Source: Monocercomonoides exilis (lineage: Eukaryota; Preaxostyla; Oxymonadida; Polymastigidae). From it: DNA of 64,000 nt. The notes below the pieces were generated by a model. The model worked only from the letters and a program-made list of their open reading frames with translations. It was not told where the DNA came from and searched no databases. This document shows positions 37,853 to 50,400 of this stretch, piece after piece. Within the stretch, counting starts at the first letter, position 1. Every line of letters starts with the position of its first letter. The stretch lies in assembly GCA_001643675.2 (NCBI GenBank), contig LSRY02000017.1, positions 1,302,001 to 1,366,000 on the forward strand, in the 5' to 3' direction. The position numbers and the translations under genes are program-made.

Positions 37853-38794
37853 TTATATTTATTTATTATATTTATTTATTATATTTATTTATTATATTTA
37901 TTTATTATATTTATTTATTATATTTATTTATTATATTTATTTATTATATTTATTTATTTATTATATTTATTTATTTATTTATTTATTATATTTATTTATT
38001 TATTTATTTATTTTTTCATTATCTTTGATTCACCTTACTGCTAAATCCACTCATTCCCTTCAACGTGCTTCAAATCTTCACACTTTTGCATTGTCTTTTT
38101 CTCTCTCTGTCTGTTTCAACTCAGCCCATCAACCTCTCTCCGCACAAACGACTTTGCCTCCCACTTCCTGCGTCCGAGGATCGCCGTCTCGCGTATTAAG
38201 ATGGAGCCTGCTTTGTCGTTCCCCTCTGCCCCTCGCCATCTGATGCACGTTCTGGGCAAAGAAGAAGACAGCAGCGAACAAATCGCTCACTTCATTGCTG
38301 CTGCCACGTCATGCCCGTCTGCCCAGCCACGCCGCGCCCTCGTCTTCTGCTCGTCGGCCGCAGACATCCAGTCTGTTGGAGAGTGTCTGTCGAAAACAGA
38401 CTCGAAAGTGCTGTTCTTGAAGCAGAATGCGAAGTGGGGCGAGCTCAACAAGATCGAGCCGCTGGTGGCCAGCGGAGAGAAAGAGGTGATCCTCTGTTCG
38501 TCGGCGCTTGTGCCGTCGTTCGGAAACTTCGGTGCTTCTGTTGTTGTCAGCATCGGAGCACCGAGTGATGGAGACAGATACATCGATCTGGTACGCACTG
38601 CTGCTCCGACACCCAGACCAGCCATTATCTCAATTGTTCGCGAGGCACAGAAAGAGGAATTGGAGCATTTCGAGACGGATTATAATGTGATATTTAGAGA
38701 ACTTTCATCTGATCTTAGTGCGTTGGCATCGAGCGAAGATGAAGAGGAATTATGGATTGAGAACGAAAGGAGACGCAGAAGTAGTACTGATTAA
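36117..38794 (+). CDS. DEAD-box-fold protein lacking catalytic motifs (pseudo-helicase), 530 aa
   Basis: Six exons: 36117-36131, 36188-36284, 36355-36443, 36510-36950, 37060-37340 and 38125-38794 (1,593 nt, phases fit). An N-terminal helical, armadillo-like stretch (VVEYLKSLNG to AKILLGLLEN) precedes two RecA-like lobes that align along their length with Dbp5/DDX19. Examples are FNVMASWHEIEKTF, TQAVVVCDSEQKAQEF, QRILFTPSTS and RALVFCSSAADIQSVGECL. All motifs needed for ATP hydrolysis and RNA unwinding look lost: P-loop becomes GAPGAEMTS, DEAD becomes NAEQ, SAT becomes TPS, ARGID becomes VPSFGNF, and HRIGRTGR becomes IDLVRTAAP. The frame is intact and the ends are well formed, so it reads as an expressed structural paralogue rather than a dead gene. 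Its intron 5 is expanded by a minisatellite. Confidence 0.65.
37378..38013. repeat. TTTATTTA/TTATATTTA minisatellite inside an intron
   Basis: About 640 bp built almost entirely of TTTATTTA units alternating with TTTATTATATT units. It lies within the 784-nt intron 37341-38124 of the DEAD-box-like gene, whose acceptor has a pyrimidine-rich lead-in. Reading through it yields only tyrosine/leucine/isoleucine-rich nonsense, so it is not coding. Confidence 0.92.
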
Positions 38795-38993
38795 ACATTA
38801 TTTATCTTTGTATTGAAATTTTATCGATTTCAAAGTAACTTTGTGTTATTGCAACAATTTCAAAATTAAACATTTATAATTACTTTTATAAAAAACTTAA
38901 TGAAAATGATATTCGAAATGTAATGAAAAACGAAATAAATTTAATCCCATCATTTATTAATTGTTGGCGTAACTAGGCTTCGGAATATTTTGA

Positions 38994-39719
<726 letters not shown>

Positions 39720-40265
39720 ACTTTTTGGTCGTTTAAAATCCTTGACCCTTTTGTATCGTTTTGAATTGATGATTTGATTTTTTATTCTTAGCTTTTTATT
39801 TGTGTCTTTTATTTTTGATGCTGTTTTTTTAAATATATTTGTGCAATATGATTTACATTTAAGTAAAAAAATCTAATATTTGTTTTTTGATGCTAAAGAC
39901 TGAAATGGATAAACTTGTAAAAATTGTAGCAAACTTTTAACAAAAAAGGTTAACATATATTAAATATCAAAGGTCGCAAAGAAAACAATTGTATGAAAAA
40001 TGCAATTAACAACAAACAAAATAGATATATATATATGGATAGGTGAAAATATCAATAAAGACAAGTTTACACTAATAATATAATAAGTGCTAATGGTGAA
40101 AATGAAAATTAAATGAGAGAAAAGGTTTGAAAACTTAGAAAAATGAATATTAATGCATACAAAGTTAAAAATAAAAAGAATGTTCGAAGGTAGATAATAC
40201 AGATTAGAACATTTCCAACAAATCGAAAAAGAAATCTTATTTGATTTCACATCAACAATCCTTTA
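39720..40265. other. Convergent intergenic region
   Basis: AT-rich 3' flank between polyubiquitin (plus) and the hemerythrin-domain gene (minus). A short AT dinucleotide run lies at about 40024-40035. Nothing else is supported. Confidence 0.6.
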
Positions 40266-43200
40266 TTAACGTGTTGTTTGAATCAAGAATTTGCACCTCT
40301 TCTTTGCATTTTCCAAGGACGTTTCGAAGAGCAATCTTTCTTTCATTGGTGCTTGGTCGCTTTCGAGCCATGCTTCTATTGAGCCAGGCATCTCGAAGTG
40401 GCTCAAGTCAATCGCTCCGTTCAGATAGCTCTGGTCGCCTTTTTGCTGCAAGAACAAGGACAGCTCCACGTCGAGCGATTGAATGTGGTTGATGATCCAT
40501 GTTGAGCTGAAGAGTATCACATCAGTCAGCGGCAGGCGCTGCGTGCTCATTCGGTCGAGGAAGTTGACCAGCTTTCGAAGCAAATGGATGTGTGCCAATA
40601 GATGCTCGTTTCTGAGCTTCGTCGGGTATTTGTACGACTGCATCATCTTCTCCTCGTCGGAGAAGTGGATGAACGTGGCGATGAGTAGCTGGTCGAGCAG
40701 CGTGCGGATCTTCTCCTGCGGCTCGTTGTTGTTGACCAGCACCACCAGCTGGCTCAGCCCGTCCACCAGAACATAATGTGCATCATCTATACGCGCAACA
40801 GACGTGACAAGGTCTTCACTCCACTTCACACTCCCAATCTCCCTCTTTCCTGCCACATCCACAATCGCCTCTGTGCGCCGCATGATTGCCTGGATGTACA
40901 CAGGAATCGGCAGAATAAATACGCCTACTACGGCAGATGCCAGCACAGCTACAGAAATGAACACAACCAGCAGCACTGTCGAGTATCTTGAAGTAAATTC
41001 ACTCGCTTTCTTTTGCAGCTCGTCTCCGATCAGAATCAATGCGTCTTCAGCGTCGTAGAGTGACACGCCTTTGATGAACAGGTAGTTGATGTTGTTCAGA
41101 TCCAGCGCATCTTCTGGCGTCTTCACGAGGTCTGACACAGCCGTCACTGCCCGCACCACCAGTTCTGACAGCCCGTTGAATTCAGTCGAGACGCCTGGCA
41201 TGCGCTCGTTGGAAGAAATGATGTCACACAAACTGCGGTTGATGAGGAGACACGACGTGGGAGCAGTCATCATCTCGTCAATGAGAGTGTTCTCGCCCTG
41301 TGTCCGCGAGAGGGCAATTGAGTCCAGCCGATCGTCAGCTGTCATCGTCTCCGGCGACGGGCCGAGCAAGAAGCGCTTCGAAAGCGACTGGATGAACTGC
41401 ATCTGCGCACTCAGGGTGCTCTTCACATGCTCCACCGACGTGAGGAAGGAGGAGTTGCGGAAAACAGGTGACGACGAGATGGGGTCTTTGAAGAACACAC
41501 TCTCATCTGCCACAGGAAACGTGATCTTTCCAGCAACCATCGTTGCCAGTGCCGAAAGCTGCTTCAATGCAATGCGGCGGTATCCGCTCATGATGATCTT
41601 TCCTGAATGGTCGACTATGCCTGTGATGGCGACGATGGAGACGGCGTAGAACGAGCACGCCAAGCAGATCAGCAGCAGCGACCCGACAGCCAGCTGCCAC
41701 TTCACAGACGGCGGGACCACTCCTCCCAGCACGCGCAGCTTCTCATCCATGTCGTCTATGCGCTGCTGGGCAATGCGCTCTTTCTCCTCTTTCTCTTCTT
41801 CCAACAGCTCGTTGTCTTCCTCCATCCGCCCTTTGTCCAGCACACCCAGATCGTACTTGAACTGCTTTGGAGTTAGCTGCTTCACTTTCTTCCTCTTCTT
41901 CGGCTGATCTGTTGTCTGAGACCTCGATTGTGATTGATACTGTGGCTGAGATTGCGACTGTGACTGACATCGAGACAATATCTGCATCTGTTGTGGCCCA
42001 GGCGAAGGAGAGTAGAAAGAAGGCTGCCGCGAGAAGGACATCAGAGAGGACTGCTGCATCTGCGGTGTCTGGCCTGAAAACGAGTGCTGCGAAGACAGAG
42101 AGGCCAGCTGGTATGCAGCGGCAAAGTTGCTCGGGGTGCCTGTGCCTGCGCGGCTGGGCGTGGCTGAAATAGCAGGTGTGGGCTTAGCTGACAGTGGAGT
42201 GATGATGTTGTCATTGTCATTATCATTCTCATCGATCGTGCTTGCTTCTGGCAGAGGTGTCGCTGTGTTCTTGGCAGCTGCTGCGTCGTCTGCAGCGCGG
42301 TCAGTCTGCGATGTCTCAGTGACAGCAGAGGACATCGTGTCGTGATGACTCTGCGAAGCCCCCTTTGAAGATCCTTCAAGCCGCTCGACCATTTTGGCAG
42401 CATATTCGGCAGAGATTGTGCAGAGCAAGCGCATCGCCTTCTTTCGCTCTCTGATGACGATGCGGATGAAGATCATGACAGGAATGATGGTAGCACACAG
42501 CAGCACAGCGATGCAGAAGACAAGAAGCACAATCAGCAGAATCAGGTTGTCGTTCGAGATCTTCATCACCCTGTCGTATCCTTCTGTCACAATCACCTCC
42601 AGCTCAGAGGAGATCGACAGAGGCGCATTCAGCACGAAGCTGGCTGCTCCTTTCTGGAAGAACGAGAGCAGAGAAAGGTAGTCGGGAAACTTAGCGCTGT
42701 TGTCCACCAAGTCGAGTGCGATGTCCTGCGACCAGTTGATCAGCGTGATAAGATTCAGGTTCTCAGTCACGAACTCCTTCACCAGGTTGACCTGGGCGCT
42801 GTCCATGTAGCACACCACAAACGAGGCAAGATCGCTTTTCCACGCTGAGCTCTCAGCCGTCTTTGTGAACAGCTCAGGCAGCAGCTGCGACTGGCTGATG
42901 ATTGTCTCTTTCGCCTCCTTCCGCTGCTTGTCGAAGTCGTCCCGGCTGGATGCTTGATTAGCTTTATTCATTTGATTCATTTGGCTCATTTGATTCCTTT
43001 GATTTGCTTGATATGCCATATCAATGGCACAATTGTCATTATCATCACTTTCTCTTTCTCTGTCAGCATCTCCATTTTCTGATGATGGAGTAAGAGGAGT
43101 CGGCGTTGGTGGTGGCATTGGGTTAGAGAAAGAGGCGAGTGACTGCACCATCAGATAGAGCACATGGTTCTGATAGATGCTGAGCTGGATGCACTTGCGG

Positions 43201-46200
43201 GAGGTGTCCATGTATGTGGTGGACTCGTTGAAGCGCGAGTTGATCAGGATATACGTCACCATAATCGTCGCTGCCACCAGCCCCACCCCGCTCAGCACAA
43301 TCGGCAGCAGCGCATTCAGCATCGTCTTCGACTTCTCCTTCTCGTCCTTCGTGAGCGAGTCCAGCTTGTTCTTCTTCGATCTTCTTGTATTTCCTCTTTC
43401 TTTCCTCTTCTGCGCTGCTTTCTTCGCTTTCCGCATGTTCCGCTCACGAGTGTACTGGAGCATCCCTTCTGCGTTGAAGTCTGCCTGCGACTGAACATTC
43501 ATCCCTCTTCCATAAAATGATGAGGGGCTCTTGTTCATCAGTGGGCCATCACTTATGTTCAATGAGATGCCATTCGATCTGCTTGTCACTCGACTCAGCG
43601 CTCTTCCTATTTCCATTCCACTCGCTGCTCCTCCACCACCAGCTGCTCCTCCATTCCCATTGACATTTCCTCCACCACCTCCTCCTCCACTCCCCCAAGC
43701 GCTGTCCCCCCATCCGTCTCCTTCCAACGTCGACTGCACATCGTCCTCGTTGCTGCCCATCGACAGCAGCTCGTCCATCTCACTCGGCTCCTCCAGCTCA
43801 TCTGCCTCGTGCAGCAGCTTGTTCGCTGTCTCGTCGTCTGAATATACATCCCTCAGCACCAAAGCCAGTCTTCGCATGACACTCGGGTTGTCTGGTGACT
43901 GAAGCAGCATTTTGGTGTAAGTGTCCTCCGATTCGTGGGCGTATTTGAGGGCTTCCACAATGTGGTGCATCACTTTCGGCACGTCGATTGAGCGCCGCGA
44001 GAGAAGCGACCACACGCGGAACATGTGCGCCTTGCTGATCTCGTCGTTCTTGGCTGCCTGCTGCAGCTGGAGGCGGGTGTTGTATGTGTTCGACATCGAC
44101 GCTGTCCCACCAAACTCAGACACACTCTTCCCTTTTCCAATGGCGCTGTCGGTGCTGGAGAATGTCTCTCTTCTTCTGATGAACGCTTCCATCTCCTTCG
44201 ACTTCACGTATATCAGCCAGCGGTCGATCCAGCTGGGGAACTGGTCGCAGGCGCGCTGCAGCTGCGTGGCGAGGGCGTTTGGGCGGTGGATCATGCTCAT
44301 GAAGGAGGAGAGGAAGAGAGAATACGACACCATCAGATCAGAACTTGTACTGAACTTCTCTTTTTTCAAGGCAGCGACGAATAAGTTGTCGACGAAGCAG
44401 ACGACTTCCTGCTGCTGGCGGAAGGTTGGATCAGAGAGGAAGGAGATCTTTGTCCAAATGGCTGAGGGGGAGCTGATGGTGCGGAGGATGGCTTTGATGA
44501 TGCTGGGCTGGTTGGTGATGAAGGGGGAGACGGAATCAAAAGTGGGACTGCTCTGAGAAGGGATGATGCCGAAGGAGGAGGAAGAGGAAGAGGAGAAGGG
44601 GAATGGCGAGGTGAAAGGAGAGGAAGACATGGAGGGAGCGATTGATGGTGGTGAGGATGATGATGAGGATGAGGCAGAAGAAGAAGTAGAGGATGAAGAC
44701 ATGTAAGAAGAAAGAACAGATGGAGATTGCTGTGAAATGAATGGAGAAGAAGGCGATGCGAAGAGCAAGCCAGGCGGAGGAGAAGGAGAAGCCTGCGGAA
44801 GCGAGGCGGTGCTTGGAGCTGCACGCGACGGAGCGAAGTGTGACTGTGACTGCATCTTCTCATCAGTGCTGAAGAGATGTGTGACCACAGCGCCGTCCAC
44901 CTCAATCCGCAGACCGATCGGCTTTCTTCCTCCACTGCCTGCTTTCTTCCTGTTTTTGTTCTTTTTGCTCTTCTCGATCTCCTGGGCGTGCTGCAGGAGT
45001 GTGGGTGGGTGTGGCTGAAGTGAAGTGTTTTGTGGGGAGGATGCCTGAGGAGACGGCAGAGAAGGGGAGACGTGCTCAGAGAGCGAGTAGATGGGCTTGA
45101 TCAGCGCGAGTCCCTTGTGGCGGGTGTATGCGAAGAGCCCTGCACAGACGCCGAAGACAGCGCAGATGAGCACCCACGACGCATAGAAGAAGACGACACT
45201 CAGAGAAGCCAGTGTCTGATTGCCGCTGGCGACGCTGCGGGCGGCCAGGGAGTTCCAGACGGGCATCAGCAGCGAGGCGATGCCGGATCCGAAGGCAGCG
45301 CCGTAGATGGTGGAGTAGAGGGAGTTGGAGTACGGTGTTGTCTGGGGAAGGGTGATGATCTCGAAGCACATGAGGATGGCAAAGACCACAGAGTGGATGA
45401 TGGCAGTGGCGGTAGGGTAGAACTCGATGAGGATTGTCACAAGAAAGGAGCTGAGGTAGCCCAAAGATTGGGCAAAGCACGTGGTTGCGCCCCATCGCGT
45501 GCTGTTGAGATTTGCCGTGCGCAAGTTTGCATCGAAGATCAAGCAACGATACAATCCAGAAAAGACGAATAGAGCTACAAGGAAAATTGCCGAAAAGACG
45601 AGAAGTGGAATGCGAGCAGTTGGGTTGCAATACGTAAAATTGTTGTTCTCACTAATTGGTGATACGGTCTCCTGAATTAAGCATGCCCAAGGCTTCGAAA
45701 AAATTATGCAGAATGGAACAAGAAAAGGGACAACAATGAGTATTCCAAGCATATCGCTGATAGAATGGAGAGCAGCAGGGGCTCCTCCTTCTCTTTTTGC
45801 AAGTAAGCAAACAATAACACCAAGGGCGATAGTAAGAATCAAAGTCGCTCCCATGAGAACAAAGAAAATTACAAATGATAAAAAAGTTGGTGAATAAAAC
45901 GAAGGGTCGAAGTACAATCTAATGGAGCAAAGATTTAAAATTAAAGAACAAAAAAGGATTATACCCAATTTTACGGTAAACAGCTGTAAAATACAACAAA
46001 GGAACATCAGTTCTTCGAAGTGGTATAAAGATGTATTGAAAAGCAAGCAAAATTGAAATCCCAATAATCACTGAATCAGATATTTGCCGAGCATGCTATA
46101 AATAAAAAATTATTAACGCATAACTCAAAAATTAAACAAAAATATCAAACCAATTTATAGGGATGAAAAAAAGAAAATAACCTGAAAAAAACGCAAGGTT

Positions 46201-46336
46201 CAAATAAAATGTTTGTTAAATAAAAAATTAACGATAGTCCATACAAATGATCGAAAGCATTAAATCGTGCGTAAGGGACAGCATTTCTTTCTGCGACAAT
46301 GGAGCTCGAAACGGATTGTGTGTCTATTGAAGACAT
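40266..46336 (-). CDS. TmcB-like polytopic membrane protein with C-terminal hemerythrin domain, 1,989 aa
   Basis: Exons are 46336-46151, 46095-45965 and 45918-40266, in phase. The first about 370 residues carry many membrane spans (LYGLSLIFYLTNILF, PTFLSFVIFFVLMG, ILIVVPFLVPFCIIF and others), as in the TmcB-like family of trichomonads and oxymonads. A serine-rich cytoplasmic linker and helical region follow, then two further membrane-sensor modules near 43300-42400 and 41700-40870. The C-terminus is hemerythrin-like: RIDDAHYVL, FIHFSDEEKMM, LRNEHLLAHIHLL and INHIQSLDVELS supply the five His, one Glu and one Asp expected for a di-iron site. In bacteria, such domains on membrane receptors sense oxygen; here, oxygen or redox sensing in an anaerobe is an inference. 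It is divergent from the gene at 46643. Confidence 0.7.
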
Positions 46337-46642
46337 TGACTGTTCCTTAAAAGTAAAATTTGACAATTCGAGAAAGTCAATATATAGTTTTCATACAAAT
46401 AAATGAAGCAAACCGAATATTATCTTATTAAAAAATGTTTGTGCTTTACAATGTACCGCACAACTAATTACACGTTATGAAAATATTTTAATATGGGGGA
46501 ACTCGGAACCTTAACTGTTTTTAAAATTCAGGAAAATGTTTTTCTCAAAGGAAATCAAAACTTAAAAAATAAAAATATATTTTTTTAAAGTTGATTCGTT
46601 CAGAATAATCAAGTAGAAACAGCAGCAATAATCAGTACTGAA
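46337..46642. promoter_or_regulatory. Divergent intergenic region, candidate bidirectional promoter
   Basis: About 306 bp separate the start codons of the TmcB-like gene (minus) and the gene at 46643 (plus). It is AT-rich, with no motif that I can assign confidently. The call rests only on gene arrangement. Confidence 0.35.
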
Positions 46643-47272
46643 ATGGAGAAAGCAACATCACGCAAACTTCAATCTTTGGCTGTTGGACCTTCTTCATCAA
46701 TGCTTTCTGGAAAATTTGCACGTTCTACTTTGACCCTAAGTCAAAGGATCAGCCACTTACCTGCGACTTTTGAGAAAAGAACAATTGGAGTACCTTCTTC
46801 CAGTTTTGAAAAAAAGAGCAATATATCATCAATTGAACGGCATAAAGTTAATGATGCAATAAGCGAAAAAAAGAGTGATTTTAATGATATTTCCTCTGAT
46901 TCTCAAGCAGTCAAAATTGAACAAGACGACATACAGACGAATAAAAAAGGAAAAATTTCATCATTTTCGTTGGAGCAAGATATTCTTTCAATTGAAGATT
47001 CAACAACTGCAGATGCGATGCAAGGCAATAAAGATTCACAAAGTTCCAACATAAAATTTGGAGATCAACTTCAAAAATTTGATGAAGTTGAAAAAAAAAT
47101 TACGAATACTTTGATGGAACTGGAAGAACGTTTGGATTCAACAAGTCAAAGGCTTCGAATTATTCTTGAAAAATCTCTTCTGAAACATTGTGAACTTTGT
47201 CTGAAGGATAATCCAAAAACTCAATTAATTTGGAATGATACCAAACGGAAATGGGCAAAAGAACCTCTTTAA
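46643..47272 (+). CDS. Unrecognised 209-aa protein
   Basis: A single open frame from the ATG at 46643 to TAA. The N-terminal two thirds is Ser/Lys-rich and probably disordered. Residues about 140-185 are predicted helical (DQLQKFDEVEKKITNTLMEL, ERLDSTSQRLRIILEKSL), and the end reads HCELCLKDNPKTQLIWND. No signal peptide, membrane span or known domain was recognised. Short TTC repeats follow the stop. Confidence 0.55.
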   Translation: MEKATSRKLQSLAVGPSSSMLSGKFARSTLTLSQRISHLPATFEKRTIGVPSSSFEKKSNISSIERHKVNDAISEKKSDFNDISSDSQAVKIEQDDIQTNKKGKISSFSLEQDILSIEDSTTADAMQGNKDSQSSNIKFGDQLQKFDEVEKKITNTLMELEERLDSTSQRLRIILEKSLLKHCELCLKDNPKTQLIWNDTKRKWAKEPL

Positions 47273-47499
47273 ATTTTTCTTCTTCTTCTTCTTCTTTATT
47301 TGTTTGCTTGCTTGCTGACAAACGCTTTGAATAAAAATTATAAAAAAATATTATATGATCCGTAATAAAAAATTTTTTATAAGAAAATAATTTTTCCAAA
47401 AAAAAGAGAAAAACTACTGTGATATAACTGGCACAACTCGAAATCAAGCATCATAAAAACATTAAGTTCTTCCTTTTTCTAAAAGGAGAATTAACTTGT

Positions 47500-50400
47500 T
47501 TGATACATTTCAAAAAACGGATTAAAAATTGCTATGCGATTACTGGACAAGATGGAAAAGAAATTTTTATAATTTTTCACGTTTCGTCAACAACACTTAT
47601 ATGGTTTTGCATAGAAAATAGTGCCGATTGTGCAGAACAAACTATTCTTTCTCAAACCGAGTTTTCTTTCACTGAAAAAAATTTGGAAAAAAGCGAACTA
47701 AAAGAATTTAAACCTTTTATATTTCGTTTGAATCGAAACTTTAAAATGGGGGCCTTACATTTGCTTCAACTATCGTTTCGATGTCATTCCATCATATCCA
47801 ATCAAAACGTATTTTTACTTTTTTCAGAAGAAAACTGTTTGTATCAACTAAGTTTCCAGGAAAATAAGCGGCGAAGCATGTCTGACTTTTCTTGTTCTCA
47901 AAATACCAATTCATTAAACCCATCTAATTATCAATTGAACCAAAAGACTTTAACACATGCTCCAGTCTTGAATGAGCTTCTTTCACAAAATACAACAAGA
48001 TCATTTATTGTGCAATCTGAAATTTCATCAAGGTTTGGAGTGCCCAGAAGAAAGCGGTTTGAAATTGCTTCTCCAACATCAATAATTTTCAGTCAGCACC
48101 AGTCATCAGAAAAGAGAGATCCAGAAATGAAGTATCAACAGTACTTTCCCTGCATTGTCGAAGTTGCTATGAAAACACTTGGACAAACAAATCTAGATGG
48201 AAGAGAACATCAAAGGATTACAGTGGTTTCTTGTTTGGACGAAAGCACATTTCTTATTGGATGGGATGACGGAGCAATTTCTTTGGCACGACTTTACAGC
48301 CACTCACCTTTCTCAGTTGAGATCGGCGGAACATTAGAAATGAGCCAACATAAGCAGACATCTTCGTTCACCCCTCTTCTTGTCTTTTCGACAGTTTTAA
48401 ATTTTGGAGAAGAAATTGTTTCGATACAAGAAGTAACTTTGAATGAGGAAGGCTCAACCAATGCTAAAGGAGAACTGAGTTCCTTGCTGTTGGCTATTAT
48501 TGGAAAGAGAGGAAGACTTGGGTTATTTTCAATTGACATTTCGCAATTGGTGATGAAGACAATTGAGCCAAACAAAAAAGAAACAGCCGATTCATCTTCT
48601 GATGCTCATGCGAAAGAAATCACTTCAAAAATTGATGAAGGAGAAAATGTGCTACAAAATGAACAATATAAAAATATACACATCCAAAATGATTTATATT
48701 TGAATACTGAGAATAAAATATCATCTTCATCATCATTGACATCGACATTTCATTCTGCGTCTGCAGCTCCTTCGCTTTCTCGTGGCCGCTTTAAATCGAA
48801 ACTTGCAGCCACTTCGCTTTTCCGTCCTGCTGTGCCAATGTTAGCTGCAGTCTCGAAGACAACAGCTGACGATTCAAACACAGGAAAACTGGGATCATTT
48901 CAAATGGATTTACAAAAGCAGAAGATTTCAATGCAGAGAGGGGAAGAGAAGAAAACTGAAGTACCATCTACCAGAAGTAACTTTTCGGCAATTACTTCTC
49001 TTTTCGAAAACGAAAAAAACGAAAAAAACGAAGAAAAAGAAGAAAAAGAAGCCGAAGAATATGATAAAAATGAGATTTGTGAAGATGGAAAAATATCAAG
49101 TCAGCGCTTGTATCTGAAGTCTGACAGTTCACAAGCGACGCCAGCAGAAACCTCACTCGCTACGAAGCAGTTCACATTTCTCAAAAAGAATCTTGTTAAT
49201 TCGTTGCCTCAATTCCTTATAAAGCAGCCATCTAATCAGTCCGCTCAATCAGAAGTATCAGAAATCAATAAGCAGCGACCCTATAAATTCATTGTTGAAT
49301 ATTCGCTTCCATTCCAAATCTCACAAATAGCTCTGTGTTCGTTTGCTGGACACGCTCGGCAGCTGAAGGCGTTGCTTTTGTTAACTTCAGACAATTCTCT
49401 TTTTGGTCTGCCTCTTTTCGACTGGGAAGTGGAATTGCGCCAACTTCTTTCAAGGTCTGATGGAAAGCAATCTTTTCACCAGCAATTCTTGCAAAGATAC
49501 AAAGTCCCAGTTGCATTTTTTCGCAGAATGGTTCCAATCTGTTTTGCTTCTGGCAAAAGGGAATGGGATGAATCTGATGATGAATGCAGTACTCCTCATA
49601 CTTCATCAACATTGGAATCTTCTTTATCATCATCTTCTTCTTTTTCGATCAGACCAATTTGTTTATTCCCTTTTTCATATTTTGGAAGTAAGTTATTCTG
49701 CATTGACCAAAAAAGAAACAACTGCTCTGTTTTTTCTATTTCTTCGGGAGTTCCCTTTATCTATCGTTCAGATTCTGGAAGTTTGTTTCCTGTTCCATTT
49801 CTCTTTCAATCGCTCACCGAGTTTCTGGACAGAAGTGCACCATTTGCAATTTCAAATGATTCGACCAATTTTTCGGTCAGAAAGAACATGCAAGACTCTT
49901 CTTCGATGATGTTATCGAAAAGCTTATCATCAGCCAGTTCAATAACAAGTCAATCAACAATTGTGAATTCAATGTTTCATCCTCATCACATCATACGCTC
50001 ACATACACAGCTTTATTTGGACATTCTGTCGCCTCGCTCTCCTCTTTCTAAGAGAATGGCCGCAGCTGAAGTGCAATCACGCAAATTGACAACACAACTT
50101 AACTCATTAAACTATGTGATGACATTCATATGCGCGCATCCTTCATTCACGGTGGAACCAGAGCCAACTCTGCTGAGCTTTAAAAGCAACCCAGTTTTTT
50201 CTAGTTTTTTTGCTGAGAATGCAATGCAATCGTCTGCTCATCCTTCTCCTTTGTCGTCAAGCAATGTCCAATCATTAAGGTCAAGTAATTTTCTTCCACA
50301 AACGTTTCTTTCACATCAGAATCAACAGCTTTCCTTTGAAATCCCATTAGTGCTCAAGCTCACCTGTGCAAAGATGTTCTATTTATTTTACAGCTCAACA

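Noticed and set aside
37343-38044. Long Tyr/Leu/Ile-rich reading frames across the TTTATTTA repeat
   Set aside because: Pure simple-sequence translation inside an intron whose removal joins conserved helicase-fold sequence in phase.
40024-40035. AT dinucleotide run as an origin or promoter
   Set aside because: Too short and too common in this AT-rich DNA to support a function.
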